Shown piece after piece: positions 8,219-16,282 of a stretch of DNA of 64,000 bases. The translations under genes and the position numbers were made by a program. The stretch is from Prevotella sp. (GTDB taxonomy: Bacteria; Bacteroidota; Bacteroidia; Bacteroidales; Bacteroidaceae): NCBI GenBank assembly GCA_017561825.1, contig JAFZBK010000049.1, positions 1 through 64,000 of the forward strand, read 5' to 3'. How positions within the stretch are numbered: position 1 is the first letter of the stretch; each line of letters begins with the position of its first letter. The notes beneath the pieces are model-generated. The model was given only the letters and a program-made list of their open reading frames with translations, was not told the DNA's origin and did not search any database.

Positions 8219-8587
8219 ATGCTACAAAGAAAAGAAAACATTATCATCAAGAAAACAGAAGAGTTTTCTGATAGGATTATCCGTATGTATCAGTACCTGA
8301 TAGACTCGAAAAATGAAAAGACGATATCTAAACAGATTCTGAGGAGTGGAACAAGTATTGGAGCCAACATCGCAGAGAGCACGTTTGCCCAAAGTCGTCT
8401 TGATTTTATTAGCAAGATGAGCATTGCATTGAAAGAAGCGAACGAAACATCTTTTTGGTTAAGTAGGCTCTATAAAGGTAACTACATCAACAAAGTTCAG
8501 TTTGATTCCATGAATACAGATATTGATTCCATCATCAAGATCCTAGTAAAGATCATAAAGACCTCAAAGGAAAGAGGAAATTATTAA
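8219..8587 (+). CDS. Four-helix bundle protein (23S rRNA IVS / S23 family)
   Basis: A 122-residue, mostly helical protein of the four-helix-bundle family first known from intervening sequences in 23S rRNA genes, to which the Avd accessory protein of diversity-generating retroelements is related. Family features are the opening IIIKKTEEFSDRIIRMYQ (residues 8-25), SGTSIGANIAES (about 43-54) and SKMSIALKEANETSFWL (about 62-78). Function is not established for stand-alone copies. Here it sits alone between heptad repeats, with neither rRNA nor a reverse transcriptase nearby. ATG 8219 is the first plausible start; no Shine-Dalgarno is seen. Confidence 0.85.
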   Translation: MLQRKENIIIKKTEEFSDRIIRMYQYLIDSKNEKTISKQILRSGTSIGANIAESTFAQSRLDFISKMSIALKEANETSFWLSRLYKGNYINKVQFDSMNTDIDSIIKILVKIIKTSKERGNY

Positions 8588-8620
8588 TTATTAATTCTTA
8601 ATTATTCATTCTTCATCCCC
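8582..8620. repeat. AT-rich heptad tract at the four-helix/radC junction
   Basis: It is composed of 7-mers such as TTAATTA, TTAATTC and TTCATTC, reading on the minus strand as GAATGAA and AATTAAG units. It is the same family as the 41-bp arms but in a different order. It separates two convergent genes and has no clear terminator stem. Confidence 0.7.
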
Positions 8621-8622
8621 CC

Positions 8623-9309
8623 TCAAATCCTTCCTTGTTCCTGATAACTATAGTAGGCACCATCGGTGATGATGACATGGTCGAGCAGGTATATGCGCAT
8701 GGTATCACATGCTTTCTTTACCCGCTCCGTTAATCGGTTGTCATCGTTGCTGGGACGTATGCTATTACTCGGATGGTTATGACAGAGTGCAAGCACGGTG
8801 GCATTACATAGCAAAGCTTCTTTCAGGATGATACGTACATCCACGGCAGTCTCACTGATGCCTCCACGACTAATCCGCACAGTCTTGATGAGTTTATAAT
8901 CTTGGTTCATCAGCAGAATCCACGCTTCTTCCGTACTCAGATCCTGCATCAATGGATGCATGTGTTCATAGATGGCTGTTGCCGAGTCGATACGCTCCCG
9001 TTCCTGCGCCTTCTCCAATTGTCGTCGTTTCCCCAGTTCACAGGCTGCGAGGATCGTGATAGCCTTGGCCTCGCCAATACCATTGTATTGACATAGCTCA
9101 TGCACACTTTTCTTACCCAGCGTGTTCAGGTTGTTATTACAGTCGTTAAGCACTCGCTTCATCAGATCCACAGCACTTTCTTTTGTGGATCCTGAGCCAA
9201 TGAGTATGGCAAGTAATTCTGCATCGCTCAGCGTTCCAGCACCAAGTGATGCCATTTTCTCTCTTGGGCGATCTTCTGATGCCCATTGGTTGATATTGAG
9301 TTTGTTCAT
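8623..9309 (-). CDS. radC: RadC family protein (JAB/MPN+ domain)
   Basis: A 228-residue RadC-type protein with an N-terminal helix-hairpin-helix-like region (about 1-95, including LLAILIGSGS and NGIGEAKAI) and a C-terminal JAB-like domain with the metal-binding motif LCHNHPSNSIRPSNDD (about 170-185). Historically named a DNA-repair protein, its true role is disputed; the family is often close to mobile or recombination-associated loci. It converges on the four-helix protein gene, and both lie inside the 41-bp inverted repeat. The start is ATG 9309. Confidence 0.93.
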   Translation of the reverse strand: MNKLNINQWASEDRPREKMASLGAGTLSDAELLAILIGSGSTKESAVDLMKRVLNDCNNNLNTLGKKSVHELCQYNGIGEAKAITILAACELGKRRQLEKAQERERIDSATAIYEHMHPLMQDLSTEEAWILLMNQDYKLIKTVRISRGGISETAVDVRIILKEALLCNATVLALCHNHPSNSIRPSNDDNRLTERVKKACDTMRIYLLDHVIITDGAYYSYQEQGRI

Positions 9310-9402
9310 AGTACTTATAATTAGGAAACAGAACTAAGGATTAAGAATTAGAATCTTTGAACCTGATTATTGTGTTTCGCACTTATAGTCTGTATCATAT
9401 CG

Positions 9403-9443
9403 GTAATCATAATTATTAATTCTTCATTCTTAATCATTAATTA
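9403..9443 (-). repeat. Right arm of the perfect 41-bp inverted repeat
   Basis: Exact reverse complement of 8077-8117. On the minus strand it begins on the TAA stop codon of the glycosyltransferase (9441-9443), mirroring how the left arm begins on the lpxH stop. Confidence 0.93.
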
Positions 9444-10529
9444 TTTATAGAAGTTCTTTTCGAAGGCTGTGAACTCATCTTGTTTGAGCACGCACCGTTT
9501 CCACCACGCTTTGATGAAGCCCAGACCGTAGCCCATGAGTTGGGTGAAGGCGGCAGGGATGGATAGCAATCCTACCCACAGACTCTTGTTGCGGATGCTG
9601 GAATCGATGAAGATGATGAGAGAATAGAGCAATAAAGGCAGGAGGGCTAAGATGCAGAACATGAAGCCTACGCCTTGGTGCATGTTGTCGGTAGGACGAA
9701 GTCCGTTGGCATCAAGCCATTCTCCTTCAGCATACAGGGCAATGCCTAAACAGAGGAGTAACAACAATCCGATTACTCCCACAGTGAAAACAGTGGGCAA
9801 CAGATGTACCAGTTTCAGTGTGCCAGGATGACGTTTGGTGAGGTTGATGCGGGCAATACCGCTGTTATAAACCTGACGGAAGAATTTCTTCAAGTCAGTG
9901 CGCCGCTTATGCCACACCCATGCTTCAGGAATCAACATCGTCTGATGTCCTGCTTCCACGATGCGGTAGGAGAAGTCGATATCCTCTCCGAAACGCATCT
10001 TCGAGAAACCGCCTAACTGCTGATAGACATCACGGCGGATGCCCATATTAAAGGATCTTGGGTAGAACTTGTCGAGTTTCTTCTTTCCTCCGCGAATGCC
10101 GCCAGTGGTAAAGAAACTCGTCATGGAATAGCTGATCGCTTTCTGGATGGGCGTGAACGAGGGATGCGCAGCATCAGGACCGCCGAAGGCAGCAATCTGA
10201 TCAGAATTATTAATTCTTAATTTTTCATTTACTGCCAGAAGATAGCCTTCTGGCACTACCACGTCACTATCCAAAATGATGAGCCATTCACCTTGAGCAC
10301 GGTCCGCGCCATAGTTACGACTCTGACCAGGACCGCTGTTCTCTTTGGCGTAATAATGCAAATCAAGGATGCTTGCGTATTTATCGCAAACATCCTTGCA
10401 TGGTTTTACCGATCCGTCTTCAACAATCAGTACCTCAAAGTCCTTGAAGGTCTGTCCACAAAGACTCTGTAGTAACTCGTCCACTTCATCGGGACGGTTA
10501 TAGACGGGAACGATGATTGAATACTTCAT
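9441..10529 (-). CDS. Family 2 glycosyltransferase with C-terminal membrane segments
   Basis: A 362-residue GT-A fold glycosyltransferase that probably moves a sugar from a nucleotide donor to a lipid or surface glycan. It opens with YSIIVPVYNRPDEV (residues 3-16), shows the metal-binding LDSD motif near 90, and the acceptor-side region around GEDIDFSYRIVEAG (about 183-196). Two hydrophobic helices near 245-270 and 285-310 place it at the cytoplasmic membrane. Residues about 100-110 are encoded by an AT-rich heptad tract (10204-10233), which lies in the variable loop after the LDSD motif. The start ATG overlaps the efp stop by one base (TAATG), so it is translationally linked to efp. Confidence 0.88.
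   Translation of the reverse strand: MKYSIIVPVYNRPDEVDELLQSLCGQTFKDFEVLIVEDGSVKPCKDVCDKYASILDLHYYAKENSGPGQSRNYGADRAQGEWLIILDSDVVVPEGYLLAVNEKLRINNSDQIAAFGGPDAAHPSFTPIQKAISYSMTSFFTTGGIRGGKKKLDKFYPRSFNMGIRRDVYQQLGGFSKMRFGEDIDFSYRIVEAGHQTMLIPEAWVWHKRRTDLKKFFRQVYNSGIARINLTKRHPGTLKLVHLLPTVFTVGVIGLLLLLCLGIALYAEGEWLDANGLRPTDNMHQGVGFMFCILALLPLLLYSLIIFIDSSIRNKSLWVGLLSIPAAFTQLMGYGLGFIKAWWKRCVLKQDEFTAFEKNFYK
10204..10233 (-). repeat. Heptad tract inside the glycosyltransferase gene
   Basis: AT-rich run encoding NEKLRINNSD, built of the same GAATTAA/AATTAAG-type 7-mers as the intergenic tracts at 8077, 8582 and 9403. It is much more AT-rich than the surrounding coding sequence. Confidence 0.65.
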
Positions 10530-11095
10530 TATTCCTTTACACGCTGCAGATAGCTGCCGTCGCGGGTGTCAACCTGTACCAGCTCACCTTCCTCGATAAA
10601 CAGAGGAACGCGGATCTCTACGCCAGTCTCAAGAGTTGCGGGCTTGGTAGCATTGGTAGCGGTGTCGCCCTTGACACCTGGCTCGCTGTGAGTGATGCGA
10701 AGCACGGTCTTCACCGGCATTTCAGCATAGAGAATGGTGTTGGTATCAGCATCGCTTACCACTTCCACTACGTCGCTCTCCTTCATGAAGGCTACGCCAG
10801 TGATCAAGTCTTTTGCGATAGGAATCTGATCGTATGTCTCCTGGTTCATGAAGATGAAGTCCTCACCCTCCTGATAGAGATACTGATAGGGGCGGCGCTC
10901 CACGCGCACATCTTCCAAAGCCTCGCCGATATTGAAGCGCTTCTCCAATACACGACCGCTAACCACGTCCTTCAGTGTTGTGCGCATGATGGTGTTACCC
11001 TTACCGGGCTTCACATGAAGGAAGTCGATACAGAAGTACAACTTGCCATCCATACGGATGCATGTACCTTTCTTGATGTCTTGTGATTTAATCAT
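10529..11095 (-). CDS. efp: Elongation factor P
   Basis: Ribosome-binding factor that relieves stalling at polyproline stretches. The 188-residue protein has the three EF-P beta domains: KOW-like N-domain with the exposed loop VKPGKGNT and candidate modified Lys32, OB domain (about 65-125) and C-terminal domain ending RDGSYLQRVKE. No epmA/epmB-type modification gene is nearby. It is the first gene of a two-gene unit with the glycosyltransferase and is divergent from rpmH. A minus-strand TACCTTTG box lies about 40 bp upstream. Confidence 0.96.
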   Translation of the reverse strand: MIKSQDIKKGTCIRMDGKLYFCIDFLHVKPGKGNTIMRTTLKDVVSGRVLEKRFNIGEALEDVRVERRPYQYLYQEGEDFIFMNQETYDQIPIAKDLITGVAFMKESDVVEVVSDADTNTILYAEMPVKTVLRITHSEPGVKGDTATNATKPATLETGVEIRVPLFIEEGELVQVDTRDGSYLQRVKE

Positions 11096-11135
11096 AATTA
11101 TCTTATCTAATGAATGAATTTTCTATTTTCGGGTG

Positions 11136-11143
11136 CAAAGGTA
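11136..11143 (-). promoter_or_regulatory. Putative -7 box of the efp promoter
   Basis: Minus-strand TACCTTTGC matches TAnnTTTG exactly. No good TTTG is found 19 bp upstream, so the -33 part is weak. The predicted leader is about 35-40 nt. Confidence 0.6.
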
Positions 11144-11183
11144 CGAAATTTCTAGTGGTTGAGAAAGAAAAAGCGGTATTTTC

Positions 11184-11214
11184 TTTGTTATTCCAAAAAT
11201 TATGCGTACTTTTG
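11184..11214 (+). promoter_or_regulatory. Promoter of rpmH
   Basis: TTTG (11184-11187), a 19-bp spacer and TACTTTTG (11207-11214). The leader to ATG 11271 is about 50 nt. It is divergent from the efp promoter. Confidence 0.8.
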
Positions 11215-11270
11215 CACCCCAAATTGGAATGAACTCGTTGAATAATAACAAATAAAATAGATAAATAGCA

Positions 11271-11426
11271 ATGAAAAGAACATTTCAGCCTCACAACAGG
11301 AAAAGAGTGAACAAGCACGGTTTCCGCGAGAGAATGGCTACTAAGAATGGTCGCCGCGTGCTTGCATCACGTCGTGCTAAGGGACGTAAAAAACTGACTG
11401 TTTCTGACGAGAATCACGGAAAGTAA
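11271..11426 (+). CDS. rpmH: 50S ribosomal protein L34
   Basis: A 51-residue, very basic protein starting [18 protein letters not shown], with the family core [20 protein letters not shown]. This is the complete L34 signature with a slightly extended, more acidic C-terminus (VSDENHGK). It is a structural protein of the large ribosomal subunit. In many bacteria it neighbours dnaA, rnpA or yidC; here it stands alone between efp and a PASTA-domain gene. It has its own promoter and a strong terminator. Confidence 0.97.
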   Translation: MKRTFQPHNRKRVNKHGFRERMATKNGRRVLASRRAKGRKKLTVSDENHGK

Positions 11427-11453
11427 TCCCTCGGCAGATAAAAAACAACAGGA

Positions 11454-11499
11454 AAACAGAAAGAAGTAAGGTAAAACTTTGCTTCTTTCTGTTTTTTTT
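11454..11499 (+). terminator. Terminator after rpmH
   Basis: A 13-bp stem (11454-11466 with 11482-11494, AAACAGAAAGAAG and its complement), a 15-nt loop, and an eight-T run (11492-11499). The hairpin element H2 begins at the next base. Confidence 0.88.
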
Positions 11500-11524
11500 G
11501 TACCTTTGGCTTCGCCGAAGGTAC
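11500..11524 (+). repeat. GGCTTCGCC hairpin element, copy H2
   Basis: GTACCTT (11500-11506) pairs with AAGGTAC (11518-11524) and encloses a GGC/GCC stem. The left arm contains a TACCTTTG -7-like box (11501-11508). It is followed by TTACGCTCGACA, a tail shared in degenerate form by the other copies. Confidence 0.8.
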
Positions 11525-11561
11525 TTACGCTCGACAAATCAAAAGAAAAACGAGTTTTTAT

Positions 11562-11592
11562 TTTGAATTGTGCTCACTAAATCGTACCTTTG
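11562..11592 (+). promoter_or_regulatory. Promoter of the PASTA gene
   Basis: TTTG (11562-11565), a 19-bp spacer ending CTAAATCG, and TACCTTTG (11585-11592). The ATG at 11609 follows after 16 nt, giving a very short leader. Confidence 0.8.
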
Positions 11593-11608
11593 TGACAAAT
11601 TTAGAGTT

Positions 11609-12346
11609 ATGAAGTCATCAGAGTTCTTCAAGAAGGTGTTCAGTTGGAAGCTTTGGGCCAACTTGTTCGCCATGGCATTGGTAGTGGTTGCTGCCTGTTT
11701 CGGTGTCAAATATGGTATAGACCTCTATACACACCACGGCGAAAGAATCCAGGTGCCGAATATCCGTCATAAATCATTTGCCGATGCGGAGCATATCCTC
11801 GACAAATGTGGTTTGAAGATCGAGATCAGCGACACAGGCTATGTAAAAGTACTGCCGCCGGATTGTATTCTGGAGCAGTCGATCCTGCCCGGAACAACAG
11901 TAAAGTCGGGCCGCATTGTCTATGTGGTGATCAATGCCGCCAACACACCAACACTGACCATTCCTGATGTCATTGACAACAGTAGCTACCGCGAAGCACG
12001 CGCCAAACTTGAGGCCATGGGCTTCAAGGTGGGTGACCCGCAGTATGTACCCGGTGAGAGAGACTGGGTGTATGGCATCAAGTGTCGCGGCAAACTGGTG
12101 TCGAACGGACAGAAGGTGCCTGTAGATGCAATGCTGGTTATCCAGGTGGGCGACGGTATGCGCGACATGGCCGACTCGGTGGCTTACATCGAACCTGAAT
12201 ATGATGATTTCGATGAGATCAAAATAGGGGATGAGCCCGTGGAGCAGCAGGAACAACCCTTAGAGCAGCCTGCTGATCAACCGACGGAACAGCCTGCAGC
12301 CACTGGTGATGTGGATGAGTTCGAGGTGGTAACAGGACCGGAATAA
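11609..12346 (+). CDS. PASTA-domain membrane protein
   Basis: A 245-residue protein with a short cytosolic N-terminus, one membrane helix (about 17-38) and two extracytoplasmic PASTA domains (about 47-115 and 118-185). A low-complexity Glu/Gln/Pro tail with QEQPLEQPADQPTEQP follows. PASTA domains in other phyla bind peptidoglycan fragments or act in penicillin-binding proteins and kinases, but this protein has neither kinase nor transpeptidase. The first of two possible starts (11570) would overlap the promoter's spacer and -7 box, so ATG 11609 (MKSSEFFKK) is preferred. rluD follows after 2 bp and ddl lies further on, suggesting a cell-envelope operon. Confidence 0.85.
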   Translation: MKSSEFFKKVFSWKLWANLFAMALVVVAACFGVKYGIDLYTHHGERIQVPNIRHKSFADAEHILDKCGLKIEISDTGYVKVLPPDCILEQSILPGTTVKSGRIVYVVINAANTPTLTIPDVIDNSSYREARAKLEAMGFKVGDPQYVPGERDWVYGIKCRGKLVSNGQKVPVDAMLVIQVGDGMRDMADSVAYIEPEYDDFDEIKIGDEPVEQQEQPLEQPADQPTEQPAATGDVDEFEVVTGPE

Positions 12347-12348
12347 AG

Positions 12349-13425
12349 ATGACTGACGAGAGGTTTGACAACCTGACCGAGATGGTGGAAGATAGCGACC
12401 TGGAGGAACAGGCACAGCTCTATGAGCATTTCCGCGTCGTGGCCGATAAGGGTCAGGAGCCGTTGCGGGTAGATAAGTTCCTCTTCGAACATCTGCAGCA
12501 CTCTAGCAGAAACCGCATACAGAAAGCAGCAGAGGCGGGGTTCATCCATGTAAACGACCGTCCTGTAAAAAGCAACTATAAGGTGCGGCCCCTCGATGTG
12601 GTTACCTTGATGCTCGACCGTCCTCACTATGATGATACTATCGAGGCTGAGGATATCCCGCTGACGGTGGTCTATGAGGATGACGATTTGATGGTGATCA
12701 ACAAGGAGGCGGGAATGGTGGTACATCCGGGCTGTGGCAACTATCATGGCACGCTGGTCAACGCCATTGCCTGGCACCTACGAAATAATCCCGATTACGA
12801 TTCCAACGACCCAGAAGTAGGTCTGGTGCATCGTATCGATAAGGATACCAGCGGACTGCTCGTGGTGGCCAAGACACCTGATGCCAAGACAAAGCTCGGC
12901 GTGCAGTTCTTCAACAAGACCACCCACCGCAGTTATAATGCCTTGGTATGGGGCAACTTCGTGGAAGAAGAGGGTAGGATAGAGGGGAATATCGGTCGTG
13001 ACCCCAAAGACAGGTTGCGCATGAGTGTGTTCCCGCCCGACTCAGATATCGGCAAGAGTGCCGTTACCCATTACCGTGTGCTGGAACGTTTCGGCTATGT
13101 CACGCTGGTGGAGTGTGTTTTGGAAACAGGAAGAACGCATCAGATCCGTGCCCACATGAAGCATATCGGACATCCGCTGTTCTGCGATGAACGCTACGGC
13201 GGTACAGAGATACTCAGAGGAGAACGGTCGGCCAGCTACAAGGCTTTCATCCAGAACTGCTTCAAGTTGTGTCCACGACAGGTGTTGCATGCCCAGACAT
13301 TGGGCTTCGTTCATCCACGAACGGGAAAGCAGATGGATTTCAACAGTGAGTGGCCCGATGATATGAAGCAGCTCATCGACAAATGGAGGAATTATTTTAA
13401 AAACCGTGATAACGCAATATCATAA
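12349..13425 (+). CDS. rluD: RluD-type 23S rRNA pseudouridine synthase
   Basis: Converts uridines of 23S rRNA (positions near 1911-1917 in the E. coli enzyme) to pseudouridine. The 358-residue protein has an acidic N-terminal extension of about 35 residues, an S4 RNA-binding domain (about 38-100) and the catalytic domain with HRIDKDTSGLLVVAKT (about 163-178), whose first Asp is the catalytic residue. ETGRTHQIRAHMKHIGHPL (about 258-276) is the second signature. It is 2 bp after the PASTA gene and 19 bp before ddl. Confidence 0.92.
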   Translation: MTDERFDNLTEMVEDSDLEEQAQLYEHFRVVADKGQEPLRVDKFLFEHLQHSSRNRIQKAAEAGFIHVNDRPVKSNYKVRPLDVVTLMLDRPHYDDTIEAEDIPLTVVYEDDDLMVINKEAGMVVHPGCGNYHGTLVNAIAWHLRNNPDYDSNDPEVGLVHRIDKDTSGLLVVAKTPDAKTKLGVQFFNKTTHRSYNALVWGNFVEEEGRIEGNIGRDPKDRLRMSVFPPDSDIGKSAVTHYRVLERFGYVTLVECVLETGRTHQIRAHMKHIGHPLFCDERYGGTEILRGERSASYKAFIQNCFKLCPRQVLHAQTLGFVHPRTGKQMDFNSEWPDDMKQLIDKWRNYFKNRDNAIS

Positions 13426-13444
13426 TAACGAAATATAGTAATAG

Positions 13445-14437
13445 ATGAATAATTTGAAGAGAACAATTGCCATTGTTTGTGGCGGTAACTCATCGGAGTA
13501 TGGTGTATCCCTGCGTTCAGCACAGGGTCTCTACTCCTTTTTCGACAAGGAAAGATACAACGTATATATCGTGGTGATCAAAGGTCAGCGGTGGTTGGTG
13601 GAACTGCATGACGGTACCACGGCACCCATAGACAAGAACGACTTCTCGTTCAAGCTGGATGGTGAGCTGGTGATGTTCGACTATGCCTATATCACCATTC
13701 ATGGAACTCCTGGCGAGAACGGAATCCTGCAAGGCTATTTCGAACTGATCCATCTGCCCTATAGTACCAGCGGTGTTCTGGTGGAGGCGATGACGTTCGA
13801 TAAGTTCGTGCTGAACCAGTACCTGCGCGGCTATGGCGTGAGCGTGGCAGAGAGTCTGCTGATCCGCAAAGGCTACGAGGAATTGGTTAATGATGATGAG
13901 ATCGAGGAACGTATCGGTATGCCTTGCTTCGTGAAGCCTGCTGCTGATGGCTCATCCTTTGGTGTCTCTAAGGTGAAGAACAAGGACCAGCTGGCACCCG
14001 CCATCCGTAAGGCCATGATGGAGAGTCCTGAGATCATGGTGGAGAGCTACCTGGAAGGAACAGAGATCACGCAGGGTATTTATAAGACGAAGGAGAAGAC
14101 GGTGCTGCTGCCGATTACGGAGGTGGTGACCAGTAATGAGTTCTTCGACTATGATGCGAAATATAACGGTCAGGTGGATGAGATCACCCCGGCACGCATC
14201 CCTGAAGAGGTGGCAGAACGTGTGGGTAAGATCACCAGTCATATCTACGATATCCTCCACTGCAACGGTATCATTCGCATCGACTATATCATCAGTAAGG
14301 AGGGAAAGATCAATATGCTGGAGGTGAACACCACACCGGGTATGACCGCCACGAGCTTCATTCCCCAGCAGGTGCGTGCAGCAGGTCTTGACATCAAGGA
14401 TGTGCTGACTGATATCGTGGAGAACCAGTTTGATTAA
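13445..14437 (+). CDS. ddl: D-alanine--D-alanine ligase
   Basis: ATP-grasp enzyme joining two D-alanines for peptidoglycan precursors, cytosolic. The 330-residue protein shows the N-terminal CGGNSSEYGVSLRSA (residues 12-26), HGTPGENGILQGYF (about 86-99), YSTSGVLVEAMTFDK (about 107-121), the ATP-binding region CFVKPAADGSSFGVSKV and the C-terminal metal-binding EVNTTPGMTATSFIPQQ (about 295-311). It is in one run with rluD and the acyltransferase, with only 4 bp to the next start. Confidence 0.95.
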   Translation: MNNLKRTIAIVCGGNSSEYGVSLRSAQGLYSFFDKERYNVYIVVIKGQRWLVELHDGTTAPIDKNDFSFKLDGELVMFDYAYITIHGTPGENGILQGYFELIHLPYSTSGVLVEAMTFDKFVLNQYLRGYGVSVAESLLIRKGYEELVNDDEIEERIGMPCFVKPAADGSSFGVSKVKNKDQLAPAIRKAMMESPEIMVESYLEGTEITQGIYKTKEKTVLLPITEVVTSNEFFDYDAKYNGQVDEITPARIPEEVAERVGKITSHIYDILHCNGIIRIDYIISKEGKINMLEVNTTPGMTATSFIPQQVRAAGLDIKDVLTDIVENQFD

Positions 14438-14441
14438 AACA

Positions 14442-15593
14442 ATGAAGATACCAGGTGAATACGATGCCATACGACCCTTCGAGCCACAGGAGTTGCCGGA
14501 GGTGTTCGACCGACTGCTGGCCGATCAGCAGTTTCAGGCAGTGCTTGCCTATCTGTATCCGCAGGTGCCCTTAGAGGCTATCGCACAGAAGATGCACGCC
14601 TGTCATTCGTGCCTTGACTTCCAGAAGGCGTTCTGTTACGACTTCCTGAAGAACCTCATGGCAAAGGCGAGTAAGGGCTTCGATATGGATGTGTCGAGTA
14701 TAGACGTGTCGCGTCGCTACACTTTTGTGAGCAACCACCGTGACATCGTGCTCGACTCGGGTCTGCTCGACGTTCTCCTTATCGACAACGGCTTCGATAC
14801 CACCTGCGAGATTGCCATCGGTGACAATCTCCTCTCCCTGCCTTGGGTGAAGGATCTGGTACGGGTAAATAAATCATTCATCGTGGAACGCTCCCTGCCG
14901 CCGCGACAGATGTTCATGGCCAGCAAACGGTTGTCTGACTATATGCACTTCGTGATCAACGAGAAGAACGACAACATCTGGATTGCGCAACGTGAAGGAC
15001 GGGCCAAGGATTCCAACGACCGTACTCAGCAAGCGATCTTGAAGATGATGACGATGGGCGGAACGGGCACTCCCGTGGAACGGTTGAAACAGCTGCATAT
15101 CGTACCGCTGGCCATCAGCTATGAGTTTGATCCGTGTGACTATCTCAAGGCGCGTGAGTTCCAGCTGAAACGTGATATCGATGGTTGGAAGAAGAGTAAG
15201 GAGGATGATGTGCTGAGCATGAGGACAGGCATCATGGGCTATAAAGGACAGGTGCATTATCATTGCGCTCCATGCATCGATGACTACCTCGATCAGCTCT
15301 CGCCAGACATCCCCAAGACGGAGATCTACGAGGTGATCGCTTCGCATATCGATGAGGAGATCCATCGTAACTACCGTCTGTACCCCTGTAACTATCTCGC
15401 TATCGACCTGCTGAGCGGAGAGTCATCGTTCAGCATGCATTATAATGAAGCATACAAGACACAGTTCCTGCAGTACCTCGACACACAACTGGCAAGGATC
15501 AATGACGTGCCTAACAAGGATGAGGCTTTCCTCAGGGAGTGTATGCTGAATATGTATGCGAATCCCGCCATCAACTACTTGTCTGCCAGATGA
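14442..15593 (+). CDS. 1-acylglycerol-phosphate acyltransferase-like protein
   Basis: A 383-residue protein with a PlsC-like acyltransferase region: the HX4D motif lies in VSNHRDIVLDSGLLD (about 91-105), followed by SFIVERS and NDNIWIAQREGRAKDS (about 168-183), which resemble motifs II and III. It likely acylates glycerophospholipid or another lipid at the inner membrane, but it is longer than typical PlsC and has an unusual N-terminal 80 residues and a C-terminal extension. It therefore belongs to the Bacteroidota 'glycerol acyltransferase' group. ATG 14442 is chosen over a TTG at 14430, which would overlap ddl. Its stop overlaps the next start (ATGA). Confidence 0.78.
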   Translation: MKIPGEYDAIRPFEPQELPEVFDRLLADQQFQAVLAYLYPQVPLEAIAQKMHACHSCLDFQKAFCYDFLKNLMAKASKGFDMDVSSIDVSRRYTFVSNHRDIVLDSGLLDVLLIDNGFDTTCEIAIGDNLLSLPWVKDLVRVNKSFIVERSLPPRQMFMASKRLSDYMHFVINEKNDNIWIAQREGRAKDSNDRTQQAILKMMTMGGTGTPVERLKQLHIVPLAISYEFDPCDYLKAREFQLKRDIDGWKKSKEDDVLSMRTGIMGYKGQVHYHCAPCIDDYLDQLSPDIPKTEIYEVIASHIDEEIHRNYRLYPCNYLAIDLLSGESSFSMHYNEAYKTQFLQYLDTQLARINDVPNKDEAFLRECMLNMYANPAINYLSAR

Positions 15594-16282
15594 TCAGATT
15601 GTTCCCATATCCCTTACTAAGGTACGCATGGCTGATTCTTGCGACTTTCTTGCTTGCGGCATGCACCTCTCATGATTATGATACGGGGGATGGGGACTTG
15701 TCGTATTATTGCGCGGATTTTGTGGATGCCTATACCAATAGTAAGGCGTATTTCGTGAATGCCATGACGGATGATGGCGACTCCCTTGTTTTTTCTGCTC
15801 CGCTGAATATGAAATGGGCCACCACGCCTGATTCCGTTTATCGGGCCCTTTTATATTATAATAAGGTGGAAGGGAAATCGCAACCCAGATCGGCCTATTC
15901 GGTGTTAATGCCCAATATCCGACCTATCAGTAAGGTGAAGGAGATGCATAATGATCCCGTAAAGATGGTCAGTGCTTGGCGCAGCAGGAACGGGAGGTAT
16001 GTGAACCTTTGTCTGGGACTTGTTACGGGGACAAACGAGGGTGATAGCGCCAAGCATTCCGTGGGTATAATATGTGATACGTTGCTACAGCATGATGATG
16101 GTAGCAAGCACCTTCAGCTGCGGTTCTATCATTCCAGAAACGGAATGCCGGAGTATTATACCACGAAGGTGTATTTCAGTATCCCACTAAAAAACAACCC
16201 GTACCACTTGGGCACGGGTGATTCGCTGTCTGTCGCTGTGAACACCTATGAGGGGTGGGTCACAAAGACGTTTACTTATTAA
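15590..16282 (+). CDS. NigD-like lipoprotein
   Basis: A 230-residue lipoprotein: the signal peptide ends in the lipobox LLAAC with Cys25. The rest is beta-rich, with features of the NigD-like family (SYYCADFVDAYTNSK, later KVYFSIPL, and a terminal GWVTKTFTY). NigD-like proteins are envelope lipoproteins of unknown biochemical role, named from a bacteriocin-linked gene. ATG 15590 overlaps the preceding stop as ATGA, which favours it over an ATG at 15539 inside the acyltransferase gene. Its 3' end overlaps the convergent SDR gene by 11 bp. Confidence 0.75.
   Translation: MIRLFPYPLLRYAWLILATFLLAACTSHDYDTGDGDLSYYCADFVDAYTNSKAYFVNAMTDDGDSLVFSAPLNMKWATTPDSVYRALLYYNKVEGKSQPRSAYSVLMPNIRPISKVKEMHNDPVKMVSAWRSRNGRYVNLCLGLVTGTNEGDSAKHSVGIICDTLLQHDDGSKHLQLRFYHSRNGMPEYYTTKVYFSIPLKNNPYHLGTGDSLSVAVNTYEGWVTKTFTY

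Noticed and set aside
8219-8587. Avd protein of a diversity-generating retroelement
   Set aside because: The fold family fits, but no reverse transcriptase, template repeat or variable repeat lies in the window; a stand-alone IVS-family gene is the simpler call.
8219-8587. 23S rRNA intervening sequence
   Set aside because: No rRNA sequence is found on either side; neighbours are lpxH and radC.
8077-9443. Insertion sequence bounded by terminal inverted repeats
   Set aside because: No transposase is encoded between the arms and no target-site duplication was recognised; the arms are AT-rich heptads.
11570-11608. N-terminal extension of the PASTA protein
   Set aside because: It overlaps the promoter spacer and the TACCTTTG box; the TM-helix topology is better with ATG 11609.
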